A stretch of DNA of 64,000 nucleotides from Chloranthus sessilifolius (GCA_021018995.1 CM037585.1:65226646-65290645); one strand, 5' to 3'; shown: positions 34,523 to 47,289, numbered from the stretch's first letter. Notes: generated from the sequence alone by a model not told the origin. Numbers and translations are program-made.

Positions 34523-34731
34523 GGTGGTTTGTTTGAGTTATGTACTAATGGATATTAGAATTAGAGATTTATTTATGCCATGTTTTTATACCAAGTAATT
34601 CTGTATTCGGATCGTATTCTACGACCCGATGGTCCAGGTTTTCCCATTTGGTTTTGGTGTAAAGTTAAAGAAGAAAAAAAATATATATCTCGAAAAATTC
34701 AGGTTGAAAAAATTCGGGCTGTCACAGAAAC

Positions 34732-35305
34732 AACACCAAAAATTAAAAAGAAAATTAAAGATAATCAACAAAAAAATTTCTATTAATATCTAAGAGAAAC
34801 TAATTACAAAGATGGTGCCAAAAAAAAAAGAAAACTAATTACAAAAGGAGATAACCTAGGGAAAATCTAGACATGGACAGACGCAGACATCGGCAGCAAC
34901 TATCCTTGAGACATTAAGATTTATGCAGTAGAACCATCTTGGGGGTTTCCAAAATTATCCCGTTAAAAAGATCGTCACCTCCCGACTTCGATATGTCCTC
35001 AACTTGTCGCCCCCGAAATAGGAACTGCAAGTCGAGAGGGAAGAAGGGTGGTCTAAGAAGGTGGGGAAGGTGGAGGGTTAGGAGGGGTGTATGGTGAATG
35101 GGGATTGTTATTGATGACTCAGCATCGGATATGGGTCGTTACTGCCTCAGCCTCTTTATATTGGCCAAGAGAACAAGGATCTCGACCTTCTTCCTTTCAA
35201 TAAGGTGATCAAGTCTTCTGCTGAGTTCATCATTATTGGGTTCTTATACCATGCTGATGGGGTTGGAGATAGTAAGCAAAAGAAAATGGAAAATGAATGG
35301 AGAGG
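34732..35305 (-). pseudogene. C3 small ORF region, decayed
   Basis: The minus strand keeps NDELSRRLDHLIERKK, matching the N-terminus of the C1/C2 small ORF, and then runs into stops. Near 34900 the sequence ATTGCTGCC-like to TGTCTAGATTTT aligns with C1 at about 14005-14050. The segment continues the C3 copy after the D insertion and ends where TAT-minus begins. Confidence 0.45.
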
Positions 35306-36025
35306 TGTGCAACCGTGGAATTTATCAATCCGTCACGATGATGTGCTCAAAAATAGAGTCGCCACCCAAAACTTTTGATGTCCCGGGATATCCAAAATCA
35401 AAATCATGGGCACTAAAGGGCTAGATTTGACTCTGATCCAGTCTATGCCAAAGCCTCTAGGCAAGAACTTCGGTTATCAATTGGGAAGGTGTTGGGCACC
35501 TGATTGACCTGCTCATAAGCGGTCTCTACTATGGCCAACTATAAAAAATGAGACTAAAAACGAGCGGCACTTCCTCTTGCACGAAGGCACTGTGATCCTA
35601 TTTGAGTTCCCTGCAATAACAAAAATTTCAGCGGCGTGATGGTTGAAATTCTAGGATAGAGAAAAAGCAAAAGAAGGTAGAGGAAATGAGGGGAGAGCAG
35701 GAGGTCTCGGGCCCTTGTAGCACAGTTTGTCAGATCTTCGCATGGATGCGGCACCGGTGAGCTTCCGAAAGCAAGATGGATTGATAGAAGGGTTCTAACT
35801 TCTAAGGCTTGAAGGCTTGGAAAGCTAAGAATGATGATAGGGTAATGATCTGTGGAAAGGCTTCAAAGCTTAGGTAGGATGGAAATGGCTGCATAATGGT
35901 GTGAGGGTTATGGAAGCTAAGGCTTGGTTTTAGAAAATAAGGAATGGTTGAGATGGAAGGATATTTTTCAAGAGTTTCTTCTCTTAGATTTTCAAAAAGC
36001 GTTTAAATAAGGTGGGGGTGGCTCT

Positions 36026-36034
36026 CTATTTATA
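36026..36034 (-). promoter_or_regulatory. TATA box of TAT-minus LTR
   Basis: Minus-strand CTCTATAAATAGAGAG, conserved with 11990-11998. Confidence 0.7.
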
Positions 36035-36313
36035 GAGTTGAGGGTAATTGGTGAGGGTTTAGGGTGCTAATTGGTAGAGAAATTAGGAAATCCTAGATCT
36101 AAGGTTTTTGAGGTTTTTAAGGGCTCGGGAAGAGGTAGTTGGGTTTTAATGGTAGATGGTAGGGTGAGGTTTTGAATGGCACAAGAGTGAATAATAAGGC
36201 TTATAGGGGCATTATGGTCCTATAGAAACACAACTTGAAACTTGGGGTGGTCCACAAGTCATACCCAGAAGTTGAAATTCGACCATTTTTGAAGAAAAAT
36301 CAGATTTTAAGCT

Positions 36314-36493
36314 GTGCATACATCGGTTGTACGAATAGCTTAGGAATAGTGTTTCCTGTTAAAACTAAGAAGACTAGAGCCCACTTCGGAGCCATTTGGA
36401 AGCAAAAATTTGAAATTTGGTTGTGCGTACATTGGATGTACGCATAGCCAAATTCTGGCCAGAAATTGTTTATGCGTACATCCAATGTACGCT
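36314..36493 (-). repeat. Three GCGTACAT palindromes in TAT-minus LTR
   Basis: 36424-36444 is a perfect inverted repeat TGCGTACAT-TGG-ATGTACGCA. 36473-36493 is the same with spacer CCA and one terminal change. 36314-36334 is degenerate. Between the two good units lies TTCTGGCCAGAA, another palindrome. Confidence 0.75.
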
Positions 36494-36785
36494 GGGGTAA
36501 ATTCCTGCACTTTTCTGCCTTTTTCAAATTGCCATAACTTTTGATGTACAACTCAGAATCAAGCAACTCTTGGCTCGTTGGAAAGCTAAGAACTTCTACT
36601 TTCTAATGGTCTAGGCCTTAGCTCTAGTAGATATCTATATAAACTTTGACTCCTAAGGGTCAGGGAAGGGTTCTCAAGGATTGGGTTTAGTTCTAAGGAT
36701 TCAGGAGGTACTTTTGGAAGCTCAGGAGTACGCCATTCTCAAAGTATGGGTCAATTGAGCCTTGGGCCAATTTTGGGTGTCTGCA

Positions 36786-36991
36786 GATGCCCCTCTTTGG
36801 TGTTTGGCTTCTAGCAACCAAATGCCAAAGAAAGAAACACCCAATCTTGGTCTCTACTAAGGATGAAGTTACAAACGGTTCTACTATGCAGAAACATTGG
36901 CCCATCTGGGGCTACAAACAACAAGGCGATGGAAGTCCTGACCCATGACTACATACAATTTACAGGAACAAATGACCATCCAACAGATACT
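36786..36991 (-). other. TAT-minus internal remnant with PPT
   Basis: On the minus strand AAAGAGGGGCATC (36798-36786) directly precedes the LTR. The remaining roughly 190 bp is internal sequence up to the C2 insertion point; ATACT at 36987-36991 is C2's left TSD. Confidence 0.65.
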
Positions 36992-38421
36992 TGATCAGTC
37001 ACAGAATATACCATTTTATCACCCTTAACTTAGTGATGCTAGGACTTAGTTCCCTACTAATAAGATGCTGATGTGAAAATATTAAAGAAAAATAGTAAAA
37101 GAGAGCCAAAGTGTTAATATTCATAAAAATAAACTAAAAAGCAGTAAAAAGATAATTGAGCGTAAGAAGACGATTCGCCACCTACTGAAAGATGAGAAAT
37201 CATAATTTATGATTCTTCAAAAGACGAATCTTTACAAAGCGACAAAAGAGTTAAAGGTGATATAGAAGAAAGCGATTGTTTGCTATAGAGAATTGTCCAG
37301 TATGAAAAATAGAAAATCGTGATTTACGATTTTCTAAGAAAGAGAAGAGAAAAAGGATAATTGTGAATTATGATTACGATTATGGAAGCTTTCCTATTGT
37401 GCTGATCATGTGAGAATTTCCACCACCAAGAACAAAAGTAGAAATCTTTAATTAGAAGTTTGACTAATCACGAATCTGGGAGATTGATGAAGAAGAATCT
37501 TAAAAGGAATCTGCTGCTGCTATTAAGGAAAGAAATCCGAAACAAATCAAATATCCAGAAGCAAGGAAGAATAAAATTAGAATTAGTGTTATATTAGGAA
37601 TCTTTTATTTTAGTAGTTTCTTTTATTAGAATTAGATCTCTGTAAACCGACCCTCATGATCTATAAATATGTGGGTTCGGTATAGGAATAATAATTGAAG
37701 AATTTTACAACATCAATTGATAGTTGAGGTCTGTGTTTCTCCCGATCAAAGTAGTTTAAGATTCATAAAGTAACATCATCCACAGCTCTCTGAGGTTTTG
37801 CCTGACAATCAAGGCTGAGGAAGCTGAAAGATCAACCATTTGGATGGTTCTACTTCTGCTTTTTAGTTTAAATTTTATTTTATTTTTAGTTTAGATTTTA
37901 TATGGTTTGTAAACATCTTTGAATTTTGATTTGAAGTGACGACTCAGGTTAAAGTTTGCAGAGTAGTGTAACGGTTTTACTTTTCCACCTTCAATTTTCT
38001 CAAATTTGATTGATGCCCAGATTTTAGGAGATTGTTGATTAGATTAAATCTGTGTTGAAGAATTTTAGTATTTGAATGACGACCAAATTTTGGAAGGTTA
38101 TAATACAGTGTAATGGTATTTTAAATTTATAAACATCCGATAGCTAAAGGTTGAGATTGGCGACCTCAATCTGAAGAAGGAGGATTAGTATTTATTTTTA
38201 TGCAATTAGATTAATAAACCAATTCTTTTATTCCTATTTCTCCAGTAGTTTTAGACTTAAAAGATAAAAATAGTCTTTAAAACAGGAATATAAAAATCTA
38301 TAAGAAGATAATCACTTCTTTGTGGGATCGATCCTATCGCTACGTTATAATTTCCATTGTGCGCTTGCAATAGGTTAGGGCTTGATTTTAATTTAAATAT
38401 ATACATACTATAAGTCGGTCA
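36992..38421 (+). repeat. C2 5' LTR
   Basis: TGATCAGTCACAGAATATAC ... AAGTCGGTCA, 1430 bp. It carries the ATCGTGATTTACGATTTTC pair near 37317 and a TATA box CTATAAATA at 37671. Confidence 0.82.
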
Positions 38422-38427
38422 AGTTTT

Positions 38428-38446
38428 TTGTGTCGTTGCCAAGGAA
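38428..38446 (+). promoter_or_regulatory. C2 primer-binding site
   Basis: TTGTGTCGTTGCCAAGGAA resembles the Athila site TGGCGCCGTTGCCGGGGAA. The following leader up to 38725 has no ORF. Confidence 0.6.
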
Positions 38447-38725
38447 GCCCTTTATCTTTTATTTTTATTTATATTCCCATTTTAAAAATAAATATTTATC
38501 TTTCTCGTTTAATACTTTTTTATATTTTAACTTTATTTAAATCACTACTTAATCTTTCGTAGGTTTCTTCGGAGCGACGACTCAGAGTCTCAACTTTCCC
38601 TGATTAGTGAAGCTCGAGGATTAGATTTTCTGTCTCCCTGCTTTCTAGAATAAAAATTAGATAAAATTAAAATTCAAATAGATATTTATAATAACTGTTT
38701 TTAGTCACCTTGCTATGATGTCAGT

Positions 38726-39858
38726 ATGGCAGGAAGAAACCAATATATGGCTAAAACCATAGGGGAATACTATGCATTGACACCTCTTACACCTCCCCCA
38801 TGTATTCAAATATACCCTACAGCTGGTAATACGACCTTCGAAATTACGCCCAATACACTTCAAATACTTTCAACTTTTCATGGGCTAACGGATGAAGACC
38901 CATATTTACATTTAAATAAGTTCGTGAAAGCATGTACTATCATTCAAATTAAGAACTTAATGGAAGAATTCACTCGGCTAAGGCTGTTTGCATATTCCCT
39001 TAGAGATGAAGTAAAGCAGTGGATAAACTCTTTGCCTCATAATTTGATCGCTAACTAGGAAGGATTGGAACCCATGTTTCTTATGAAATTCTTTCCAATC
39101 AGCAAAACGAATAAAATTTGGCACCTTATCAAGACGTTTCTACAATTTCTGGATGAATCTCTTCAAGAATGTTGGAGCCGTCTTAAGGATCTTTTGCACA
39201 AGTGCCCTCACCATAGGATTGCGCATTGGCCACTAGTGCGCATTTTCTATGAAGGCCTTGGAGATGCAACCCGGCATATGATTGATGTGGCCTATGTTGG
39301 TATGTTTCGTAACTTAACATCAAAAGAAGCCTAAGAACTCTTTGAGACCCTTAGCGAGGAACCGGTAAAACACCACGCACTGGTTGAGGTTGACTCAGAG
39401 ACTTTAACAAGTACGCTTCCTAAGCAATGAAGACTTTACAAATTAAAGTCAATGATGAAAGGTTTTTTGAGAATGAAGTTTTGGAAAAAAAAGTTTAACC
39501 TCTGGTGGGTATAAAATCGTACCCAACATCTCAACAAGGAGAAGCCTGTGATCCTAACCATGGCCCAACTCAATCAGTCTCCCGACTTCCTACTATTCCT
39601 TCTTACCGCACAGAGAATCAATACCACGTTGCTACAAAGAATACTTTGTTGTAAATGGCTTACAGCTAAATGCAACAAAGTCATATCCAGACACAGTTAC
39701 TTAACCACCTGGGGTAATCTATCGAAACATTGGAAACTCAGTTTGAGCAGCTATTACCTTTCGATAGAGAAAGTAATGCACTACCTTTACATGCAGTTGG
39801 TACGTCTAGAGGACATATATTTATGGGAGGCACATCAACTCCCTTTGTTTTTAATTAA
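38726..39858 (+). pseudogene. gag: C2 gag (Athila type), with stops
   Basis: ATG at 38726. The retrotransposon Gag core is clear: FHGLTDEDPYLHLNKF, RLRLFAYSLRDEVKQW, SLQECWSRLKDLLHKCPHH, FYEGLG. A TAG at 39056 replaces the Trp of the W-E-E-L motif, and a TAA at 39332 replaces a residue before ELFETL; the frame is otherwise kept. After about 39420 it is frameshifted, and it resumes with SIETLETQFEQLLPFD to a stop at 39856-39858, after GGTSTPFVFN. No zinc knuckle remains. The same ending in C1 suggests the family's Gag normally ends here. Confidence 0.75.
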
Positions 39859-40230
39859 TTCTCTAGAACTTGTCGAGCTACCGACTCACCTATAGCAAGC
39901 ACTTGAAATATATGTATATGATATTTTAAAGAGTATTCGACGATTTACAGTATATGAAAGTACACTTAATCGTAAAGCCTCTTTTCTCGTGTCACAATCA
40001 CTTAAAGTGTATCGATTTACTATTTCTCGTGATTCGTAGAGTTAAATTGTAGCGAGTACGATTTGAAGCGTCATAGAATTTCACTTTCGTTCTATAGAAT
40101 TGCAAATGACAATTTTGGGGAACAAGCGACTACAGTGATCAATCCTATCGGTTGCATTAGAGCTTAAACCCATTTAATTCATAAAGGAAGCAGACACGCA
40201 TCGTATTCAATATCTCCACTTGCCAACCAC
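39859..40230 (+). promoter_or_regulatory. C2 gag-small ORF spacer (promoter-like, split by insertion)
   Basis: It contains AATCGTAAAG (39969) and ACGATTTGA (about 40047), the C LTR hexamer. It is interrupted at 40230 and resumes at 55661-55778, where CTATAAAAC (55712-55720) lies about 60 bp before the ATG at 55779. Homologous to 12870-13376. Confidence 0.45.
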
Positions 40231-41929
40231 TATTGGTTACTTAGGTATACTGATGTTTTTTAAAGTGATGAGATGGAAAAAATCATGAATACAAAGGTGG
40301 AGTGAAATGGTTATGAAAATAGCAACGTAAAGTATACATAGCTTGTAAGATATAGGGCTATTATAGCAAGCTTTAAGTAGGTAAGAGTTTGTCCCACAGA
40401 GAAATTGATCTAAAACCCAAAATGGGCTATAATAGTAGGCCTCCAATTCTGGCTACAGATTTGACAATCCTAGAGAAAGGGAGTTGGGTGTCACAACTAT
40501 ACTAAATTAACACTAAAAGAAGAGAAATAAAGTGCAGTCCTATCCTAAAGAAAGGATTATAAAGAAGGTGGTGATGGTGTGTGTGAAAATAAAGATAAAA
40601 TTGATGGGAAGTAGACAATTAAGCTAAAGTTAATTCAGTTATGTAACTCAGATTTAGGGCTATCTCTACAGCAATTCCCTCAGATGACTACAAGGACATC
40701 TACAAGAAAGAAGTATCTAACTCAACCCTTATGGTTTGACCTGATCTCTTAAGGCTATAACCTATCCCCTTAAATGGTCACAGACTATCCAATAGAGAGG
40801 ATGAAACCTTATGGACTAAGTAAGAAAACCAATCTGATCCAAAGGAGTAGACTGATCTTAAGGCTATAACTTGTCCACTTAAATAGTCATAGACTATCCA
40901 ACAGATGTCATCCACCCAATGGCTTGAATCAGAACATGAAAACCATTGCAGACACCATGTATGCCAGACTACAAGCTCAAGCATCCATGGGAGCAAATAG
41001 TTCTTGAAAAACTAGTGGAAACCATAGTTGTTCAAGGGCTATTTGGAGACTTAAAAGCAGCTGGTCATTGCTACAGAAGGCCTGCAATGACTCAGCTCAT
41101 AAGTCTGCAATCACTACAGAGAAATCAGATCTAACATCTGATATTGGTCAAGTAAAATATTGGTCAAGTGTAGAGGAGAAGAATCCTTCTCAGATTTGTG
41201 GCTTAGAATACCCTAGGGCTATAGTCTGTCCACTTAAATGGTCACAAGCTATCCACAAAGGTTATCCTCACCACAAGAGTCTGAGAAGGAACATGTAAAC
41301 TGTTGTTGCCACCATGGTCCCAGAGATACAAGCTCAAGCTTTCATGGGCCTTTCAATCAGCTCAAATCCTAAAGACATGTTATAGCCTGAACAAAACTAT
41401 GGGTAAATAGGAAAATAACAGATTGAATGAACATTTAAATTACAAATTTCATTTAGCAAAATTACCTACAATGCAATTTCTCAAGGCAATAGCCTTGTGC
41501 ACAATAGCTCTTCACAAAATCCCAAAGATTATAAGACCCATTACAAAACTAATAAAACTAATCCTAATTGCTTACAAAGGCTATAGCCAGCAAATACTGG
41601 ACTAAGAGAGAATAAAAATGGAAAAACAAATGATCAAACCCTAACCCTAGCCTGCTCGAGCTCACTATAGACAGAGGTTGAAGGACAGATAAAGATTCTA
41701 AGTTACAACTGCAACTTATATACTCAGTCCCTAATGCCTTGGCTCAGAGAAGATTTACCCTAATTTCCTAGTAGATGTGGCACTATATCAACCCTTAGAT
41801 GCCTTGGATCTGTGCCTTGAGATCTGGGCCTCGAGATGTGTGCCCTAGACTTGAGGAAATCCCTAAAAGGTCCTGGGAGTTAAGACCGAGAAGTGGGGAG
41901 CCCGAACCCTGTGAGGCTTCCTTCTGCAT

Positions 41930-42600
41930 ATTAAATCTTTCGTGCGGTTTGCAAAGTCCTCGCAGGGTAAGATTTTGGCTTGGGAGGCCCTTGGTTCACA
42001 CATCAAATCTTCAAATGGTTGCGTAGCAACTTTGCACTACAATGCTATCGTGAGGATGAGTTGCACTGCTTAGCTTGCTCGCATAGTACAGCTTCAGAAG
42101 TTTCTCTCGCGAGGGTGTCGCGAGGCTGCATTTTAACTCTCACTCGGCTTCTTTTCACATGATCACACAGTTAGCTTGGTACAGGGTTGAACTTCTAGGC
42201 GCGCGAGAGCTGCGTGAGATATTTTCTGGGCATCTCTATCCTCCAAAGCTACTCGAGAACGTCACGAATTAGTTGTTGCTCTTTATGCAAACTGGCCTCA
42301 CGAGATAGTGCGCATGATTAATATAACCTTTGATCCTCATGAGAACTTCACGAACTGGATTTCTGAAGGCTTAGTGTCTGAGAACCTCGTGAGTTCCTTA
42401 TGTGTTGATTACAGCTTAAGTCTGCGACTGCTGCGCGAGAGACTGCTCTGTGATAATCCCTTCACTAAGCTGCATAGCTTCTTTGCGAGCTCTATTGTGT
42501 TGAATGTAACATCTGCGTGAGAAGACTTTACTAGTGAATTGAATAGCGCAAGGCAACATCTCAATTGTGCGAGATAACTCATTTGCTCCTCTGTTGTTAT
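41930..42600 (-). repeat. CTCGCG-word array in reverse E LTR
   Basis: CTCGCG, GCGCGAG, CTCACG and CTCGTG units (for example CACCCTCGCGAGAGAAAC on the minus strand) match the array at 4965-5600 in position and character, with different units surviving. Confidence 0.55.
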
Positions 42601-42704
42601 GCAGTTGTTGTTATTGTAGCTCTCTCTACTCCCATCTATGCTTCTTTCATCTGTCAGACTTCCTTGGTCCATCATGACATGTAAAATAGTCACCATGGTG
42701 TATA

Positions 42705-45239
42705 TGTGATAGCCCCGGATTTCGGCACCCCGAAACCCGTGCCATCAGCACGATCATCTTGACCGTGCCCTTTGCTAAGCACGGAACACTGGTATATCAA
42801 GCATTGTAATAGAATAATAAATGAAATTGCGGAATTTAAATCTATATCAATCAACTCCCCAAAAGACAGTTCTACCCTCATGCCTCTGCATGAATGGAGA
42901 ACCGATCCGAACCATCGATGACAGCAATCATCACGGATGGTTCGTCCCAAAAGAATTATCCCAACTCCTTATATACATGGTTTTAACAAAATCAAGGCTT
43001 GACATACCGAGCCGTACAAAATCTCTCTAAAAGCCCTCAAAGCGGCACAACGGAGTCCTCTAGAAGAAGTCCTCAGGAGGTGGCTCCAACTCGTCATAGG
43101 CCGCAAGGTCTGACTCGCCGGGATCAGCGTCTCCTGAAGCCTCGGCAGCTGCTAGTAGTGAACCTGCGACGTATAGTCTATAGGGTGAGCTACATCCTAG
43201 CTCAATAGGGAACAAACATGGTTGAACATATAAATTATAACTCACATATATTCCATGATATGCCATGCATGATGTGTCTATGCAGTTATTGATGAAAACA
43301 GTTAAAAGCATTTCATTTTACTATTCATTACTTATGTTTTCATTTATTCATCAATGATGCTGAAAAGGCCTAAAGCAAAACTTAAACTTTCAACTTAAGT
43401 AATCCCCGAGCAATATAGTATCGAGCCCCGATGAGATACCCTTCATCGTCATCTATATAGATAGTTTTAACGTATTCCCTGGGAATACCATATAGTACCC
43501 AAGCCCCTTTCCCCTGGGGATTGGTGGCGGGGTTTCACTTGTCTCAATCCAACACCCCTAGGGTGTGCTTACTATGTACGGATAAGCCTCCACACTGGCC
43601 TACGGTTTCGCCGCCGTATCGGTCACGGATATCCTGCCGTGTCAGTCGTGGATATCCCACCACGTCGGTGGGGTAACCTATCAAACCTCAAATAAAAAAA
43701 ATATCGGTGCCTTACATATAGTTATTCACCGTGTAAGTGTGCTATCTTATATCAGTTAGGCCCTATCAAACATGATTCAAATTTTGGATACATCCCTGGG
43801 ATGTATCCATTTATTTGCATCACACCTGATGCTCTTGTCTCTTTACTTCTTCATCCCCTGGGGATGGCTCATTATGATTACTCTTACGAATGTCACACGC
43901 ACACACACTTTTCACAATTCTTAAGCAATAAAACATTTGAGTTGAATTCTATATCACTACATACATGCTCTTGTAAAATAAAGTACATGTTCAAGGTGTT
44001 CCCTACCTCAACTCTTCATTTGATCAATGCATCAAGGTCCCACGTGGCTCCTTGTGCACTAGTCCATACGTACCACCTATGGTACCACATAACAGGTGAA
44101 ACGCATCACAAAGGATGCAATAAAGAAGGTCTAATACCCTCCAAGAATCTTAAAGTCAAACTCAAAAGTCAACATAACTTATCTCAGTCGATTAATGGAA
44201 CTCCAAAATCGATTAATCGAATCTGATTCGATTAATCGATTTCCAAAATCGATTAATCGAAAGTCAATATCAATTAATCGATTCTCAAATCGATTAATCG
44301 AGATTCTCATTCGATTAATCGAATCTTAATTCGATTAATCAAAATTCTCTGTTCAGCCAAGTCGATTCTCAATTCGAGTAATCGAGTTCCTAAAATCGAT
44401 TAATCGATCCCAAATCGATTAATCAAAAATTGAAATCGATTAATCGAAATCCCATTTCGATTAGTCGATTTTCCCAAGTCTTTTCCTCCAGCCCCCTGGG
44501 GTCCACTGGAGGTTCCCAGTCGATTAATCGATACCTAAATCGATTAATCGAAATCCAAGGTCGATTAATCGAACTCCAATTCGATTAATCGAAATTGGGG
44601 TTCACTGACTTTTCAACTTCCTGGCCAATTTCGATTAATCAAAACCCAATTTCGATTAATCAAAATTGTCAGATTCAGCCCTTTTTGAGCTGTTCTTCCC
44701 CATCTTTTTCCATACTTTTTCCTCTATTTTTCTAAACCATTATCCTATGATTTAAACCATTTTCAACTACAATTTAGACTCTACCATCTATGCATCTTAT
44801 TCACAAAATTTTACCTTGAATCAATCTCAAATTGATTTCAAATCTATGGTTGGAAAGGCTAGGGTTCCAGCTTTGCTTCTAGCGGATCCCTCGCGTCGAA
44901 TCCGACGTTGTTGCAATCTCCCTTCCTCAACTAGCATTTACTCCTCTCTTTACTTCTCTCTCTCTCTTCTTTACTCTCCTTCAACAACCATCAAACTCTT
45001 GCTTTTAGGGCTATTAAACCCTTTTATCCCTTTCCTCACTTGTGTGTTGAGCACATACACCGCGGTAGGTGTATGCGATTTCACATTCACAACACACACC
45101 ACATAGGCATTCAACCCATCACATCTTGTCCGTTCATCACATTCTATGCTAATTATCGAACTCCTAATTGGGCAAACTTGTGACCAATTGGGCACAAATC
45201 CCGAGGTCATAGTTTAGCGTGATTTTTCGGGCTATTACA
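42705..45239 (-). repeat. El2 3' LTR
   Basis: 2535 bp, sense TGTAATAGCCCG ... GGCTATCACA. It is more decayed in the palindrome array than the 5' LTR. Confidence 0.88.
44188..44663 (-). repeat. El2 palindrome array, 3' LTR
   Basis: Eleven exact TCGATTAATCGA and about eight units with one change, mostly TCGA to TCAA (a CpG transition). Equivalent to 54394-54869. Confidence 0.88.
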
Positions 45240-45252
45240 TCCTCCCCACCTT
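45240..45252 (-). promoter_or_regulatory. El2 polypurine tract
   Basis: Minus-strand AAGGTGGGGAGGA before TGTAATAGCCC. Confidence 0.78.
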
Positions 45253-45585
45253 GAGAATTTTCGTCCTCGAAAATAACCCAAGGTTTATCTGTCTAGGTCT
45301 CTCCCCCCCCCACACTCTCAGGTGAGGTGGTCGAGTAGACCTAGACGCATTCAGATAGTTACAATTTTGGCATAGAATTGAAAGTTGACTAATTGAAACA
45401 ATTTATATCAAAAATTGTGATTTGTATTATAATTGAAAATTTTATAATGCCAAATAAATTGGCGTACAAAAGAAATTTACAGGTACACAAGCAAAATGCA
45501 AAAAGAAATACAAGACTCAGACAGTCCCCTCGTCAGGCTGGTTGGGTGCGACAGGAGCTGGTGTGTCTGTTGGAGCTGACGGTGG
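45253..45585 (-). other. El2 accessory gene 3' UTR
   Basis: About 330 bp without a gene. Near the PPT the minus strand carries TTTTCGAGGACGAAAATTC, as in El1. A C-run lies at 45303-45312. Confidence 0.5.
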
Positions 45586-47063
45586 CTACGGTGGTGGCGA
45601 CTGCGCTGGCTGGGTGGTCGGCTGTGGCTGCGGCGTCTCGGTCGGCGGAGCGGAGGTAGATGTGGAAGGAACCGCGTCTGCAGTGGTGGGATGGAAGACG
45701 GGTCCTCGGTGGAAGGCGGTGCGTCCAGCAGTCCACTCCTCCTCCTGTGCGAGGTAACGGCGGTAGTCGGTAGGATAGATGTGGCGGAGGGTGTGAAATA
45801 GGAGGAAGTCCATCCTCCGGTTCATCCTTTCGTTGTTGGCCTCCATACGGGCCAACACCTCCTCGATGGTCGGCCCAGATGATGCGGCGCGCCGGCGGTA
45901 GGATGAGGTGGGTGTCGCGGGCGCGGAGTGGGCAGGTGGCGTCGGTGAGGCTGCGGTGTGAGAGGGAACCCTCTCCACGGATGGCTCGGCGGGGATAGGG
46001 TGTGCTCCACCCACGGGTGGGTCCTGCTGAGGTGGTGGGGGTGGTGGCGGTGCTACCGCTGCTGCTGGGGCTGGAGCGGGACCCGGAGCCGGTAGGGTCC
46101 GCTTTAGCAGATTGTAGCTACGGGTCCATGAAGACTTCGAAAACGTCTTCACGCGATCCGTAGCCCTCACCTCGTGAGGCGAGATGCTGTAGGAGGGGTC
46201 ATTGGAGTAACACTCCAACATGCTCGAGATGAGCCGAGCATATGGCATCTTCTCCTTGGGCCGCATGTTGCCCTTCATCAGCTTCCCTTTGATGTACCTC
46301 ATCCCTTCTAGGATGACCATGGTAGCATCAAACCATCGGCCACAGAAGGCCGCATAAAGTGCCTGTTGCACTTTGTCCACGCGCTCGGTGTCGTGGCGCA
46401 TTGGGTAGAGGTTGCACTTGATTATTGAATCAAGCATCCACATGTAGTGTGGAAAGTCAACCCTCTTAATGGAGGATCCCAACCCCTTTTTCCTGTTGGT
46501 CATACGGGTCATGATTTCTTCGAATCGAGGGTCCTCCTCGAAGGGTGGGAATAGGGTAGTCTCGGGGGTGAAATCGAGGTAACATTCGAGTACCTAGTGT
46601 ATGTGGTGGCGGGTTATTATGTACTCCCGACCCTCAATGGTGGTCTTAACCACGTCGTCGGTAGGGAGAATAATCTAACTAACCTAGGGTAGTAGGAACC
46701 CCGGATTGGTTTGAGAAGGTTGCCGAGGCCGGCATTGTTAAGATAGTTTCGAGCCCATTGGGTCTCGCCCGGCAAATCGGGATTTGTGAATAGGGTAGGG
46801 TCGATGATGTATTCGACCTCAAAGGTCTTGGCCGCCCACCATTCGTTTGGTTGCACCACATTAGTGGGTGGTGGGGGCATTGGGGTCGATTCGCGGGAAG
46901 ACTCGCGCGTAGATGCGCTCGTCGAACCGGAGGTGGTCTCCGATGCCGACGGTGATGGAGTTCTCACCGGCGATGGGGTAGGGGGTGGTGGCGCGGCGTT
47001 CTTACGCCTAACCGGGAGTTTAGAAGTCGCCTTCTTTGAAGATAATCGGGTTTTGGGCGGCAT
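45586..47063 (-). pseudogene. El2 accessory protein (plant transposon protein family), nearly intact
   Basis: ATG at 47063. The N-terminus is basic and NLS-like (KTRLSSKKATSKLPVRRK), followed by a Ser/Pro-rich stretch. Core motifs: EWWAAKTFEVEY, YYPRLVRLF; one frameshift near 46665; one in-frame TAG near 46590; then YMWMLDSIIKCNLYPMRHD, FCGRWFDATMVILEGM, MPYARLIS. A proline-rich linker and a short amphipathic stretch (EEVLARMEANNERMNRRMDF) precede a Pro/Gln/Thr-rich tail. About 480 residues in total with only two lesions, fewer than its gag-pol. Homologous to the El1 and E proteins. No enzyme motif; I infer a nuclear protein of unknown function. Confidence 0.7.
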
Positions 47064-47272
47064 TTTTAGAAAACTAGGGTTTTTCTAATTCAAATTGAAG
47101 GGAAAAGCAAAATTTTAGGGTTTACCGTGGTTTTAGATGCGAAAATGGGTGTGAATCGCCGGAAAATCCAACCCTAGACCGCTTGGTTGGATGGAGAAGA
47201 AGGAGAAGTTGAAGCGCCCAAAAATTCGAAAGCTCAAATGATTTCGAATGGCAAAGAAAATCCCCAAATTTC

Positions 47273-47280
47273 AATATATA
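47273..47280 (-). promoter_or_regulatory. TATA box of the El2 accessory gene
   Basis: The minus strand reads GGCCTATATATTGAAA, 9 bp downstream of the array edge and about 210 bp before the ATG. The same geometry is seen in El1. Confidence 0.65.
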
Positions 47281-47289
47281 GGCCCCGTC

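Larger units (their letters stand above)
19829..34726 (+). repeat. Solo LTR D (about 3.35 kb), interrupted by El1
   Basis: It starts TGTAACAGCCTAAAAATTTT at 19829 and ends ATTCGGGCTGTCACA at 34726, with TSD GAAAC at 19824-19828 and 34727-34731. Its own sequence is 19829-20015 plus 31565-34726. Orientation is plus: its first 60 bp align with the sense start of the El2 LTR, and GATGTAGCTCACCCTTCGAC near 34322 matches the sense strand of both Tekay LTRs. No internal region accompanies it, so it is the product of LTR-LTR recombination. Confidence 0.8.
17597..35305 (-). mobile_element. Athila-like, gag-only element C3 (host of all other insertions)
   Basis: Minus-strand segments 17597-19828 and 34732-35305 are one copy of the C family in reverse, split by solo LTR D. 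Order in its own sense: small ORF, non-coding region, stem-loop, PPT, partial 3' LTR. The 5' part lies beyond the TAT-minus insertion at 35306, to the right of the window. Confidence 0.6.
35306..36785 (-). repeat. 3' LTR of TAT-minus
   Basis: 1480 bp; sense start TGCAGACACCC at 36785, sense end GGTTGCACA at 35306. Homologous to the TAT-plus LTR but clearly a different subfamily, with another palindromic word. Confidence 0.75.

Noticed and set aside
40231..42704. Short ORFs in the reverse E LTR
   Set aside because: They lie in LTR sequence, do not align with frames in the plus copy, and have no family signature.
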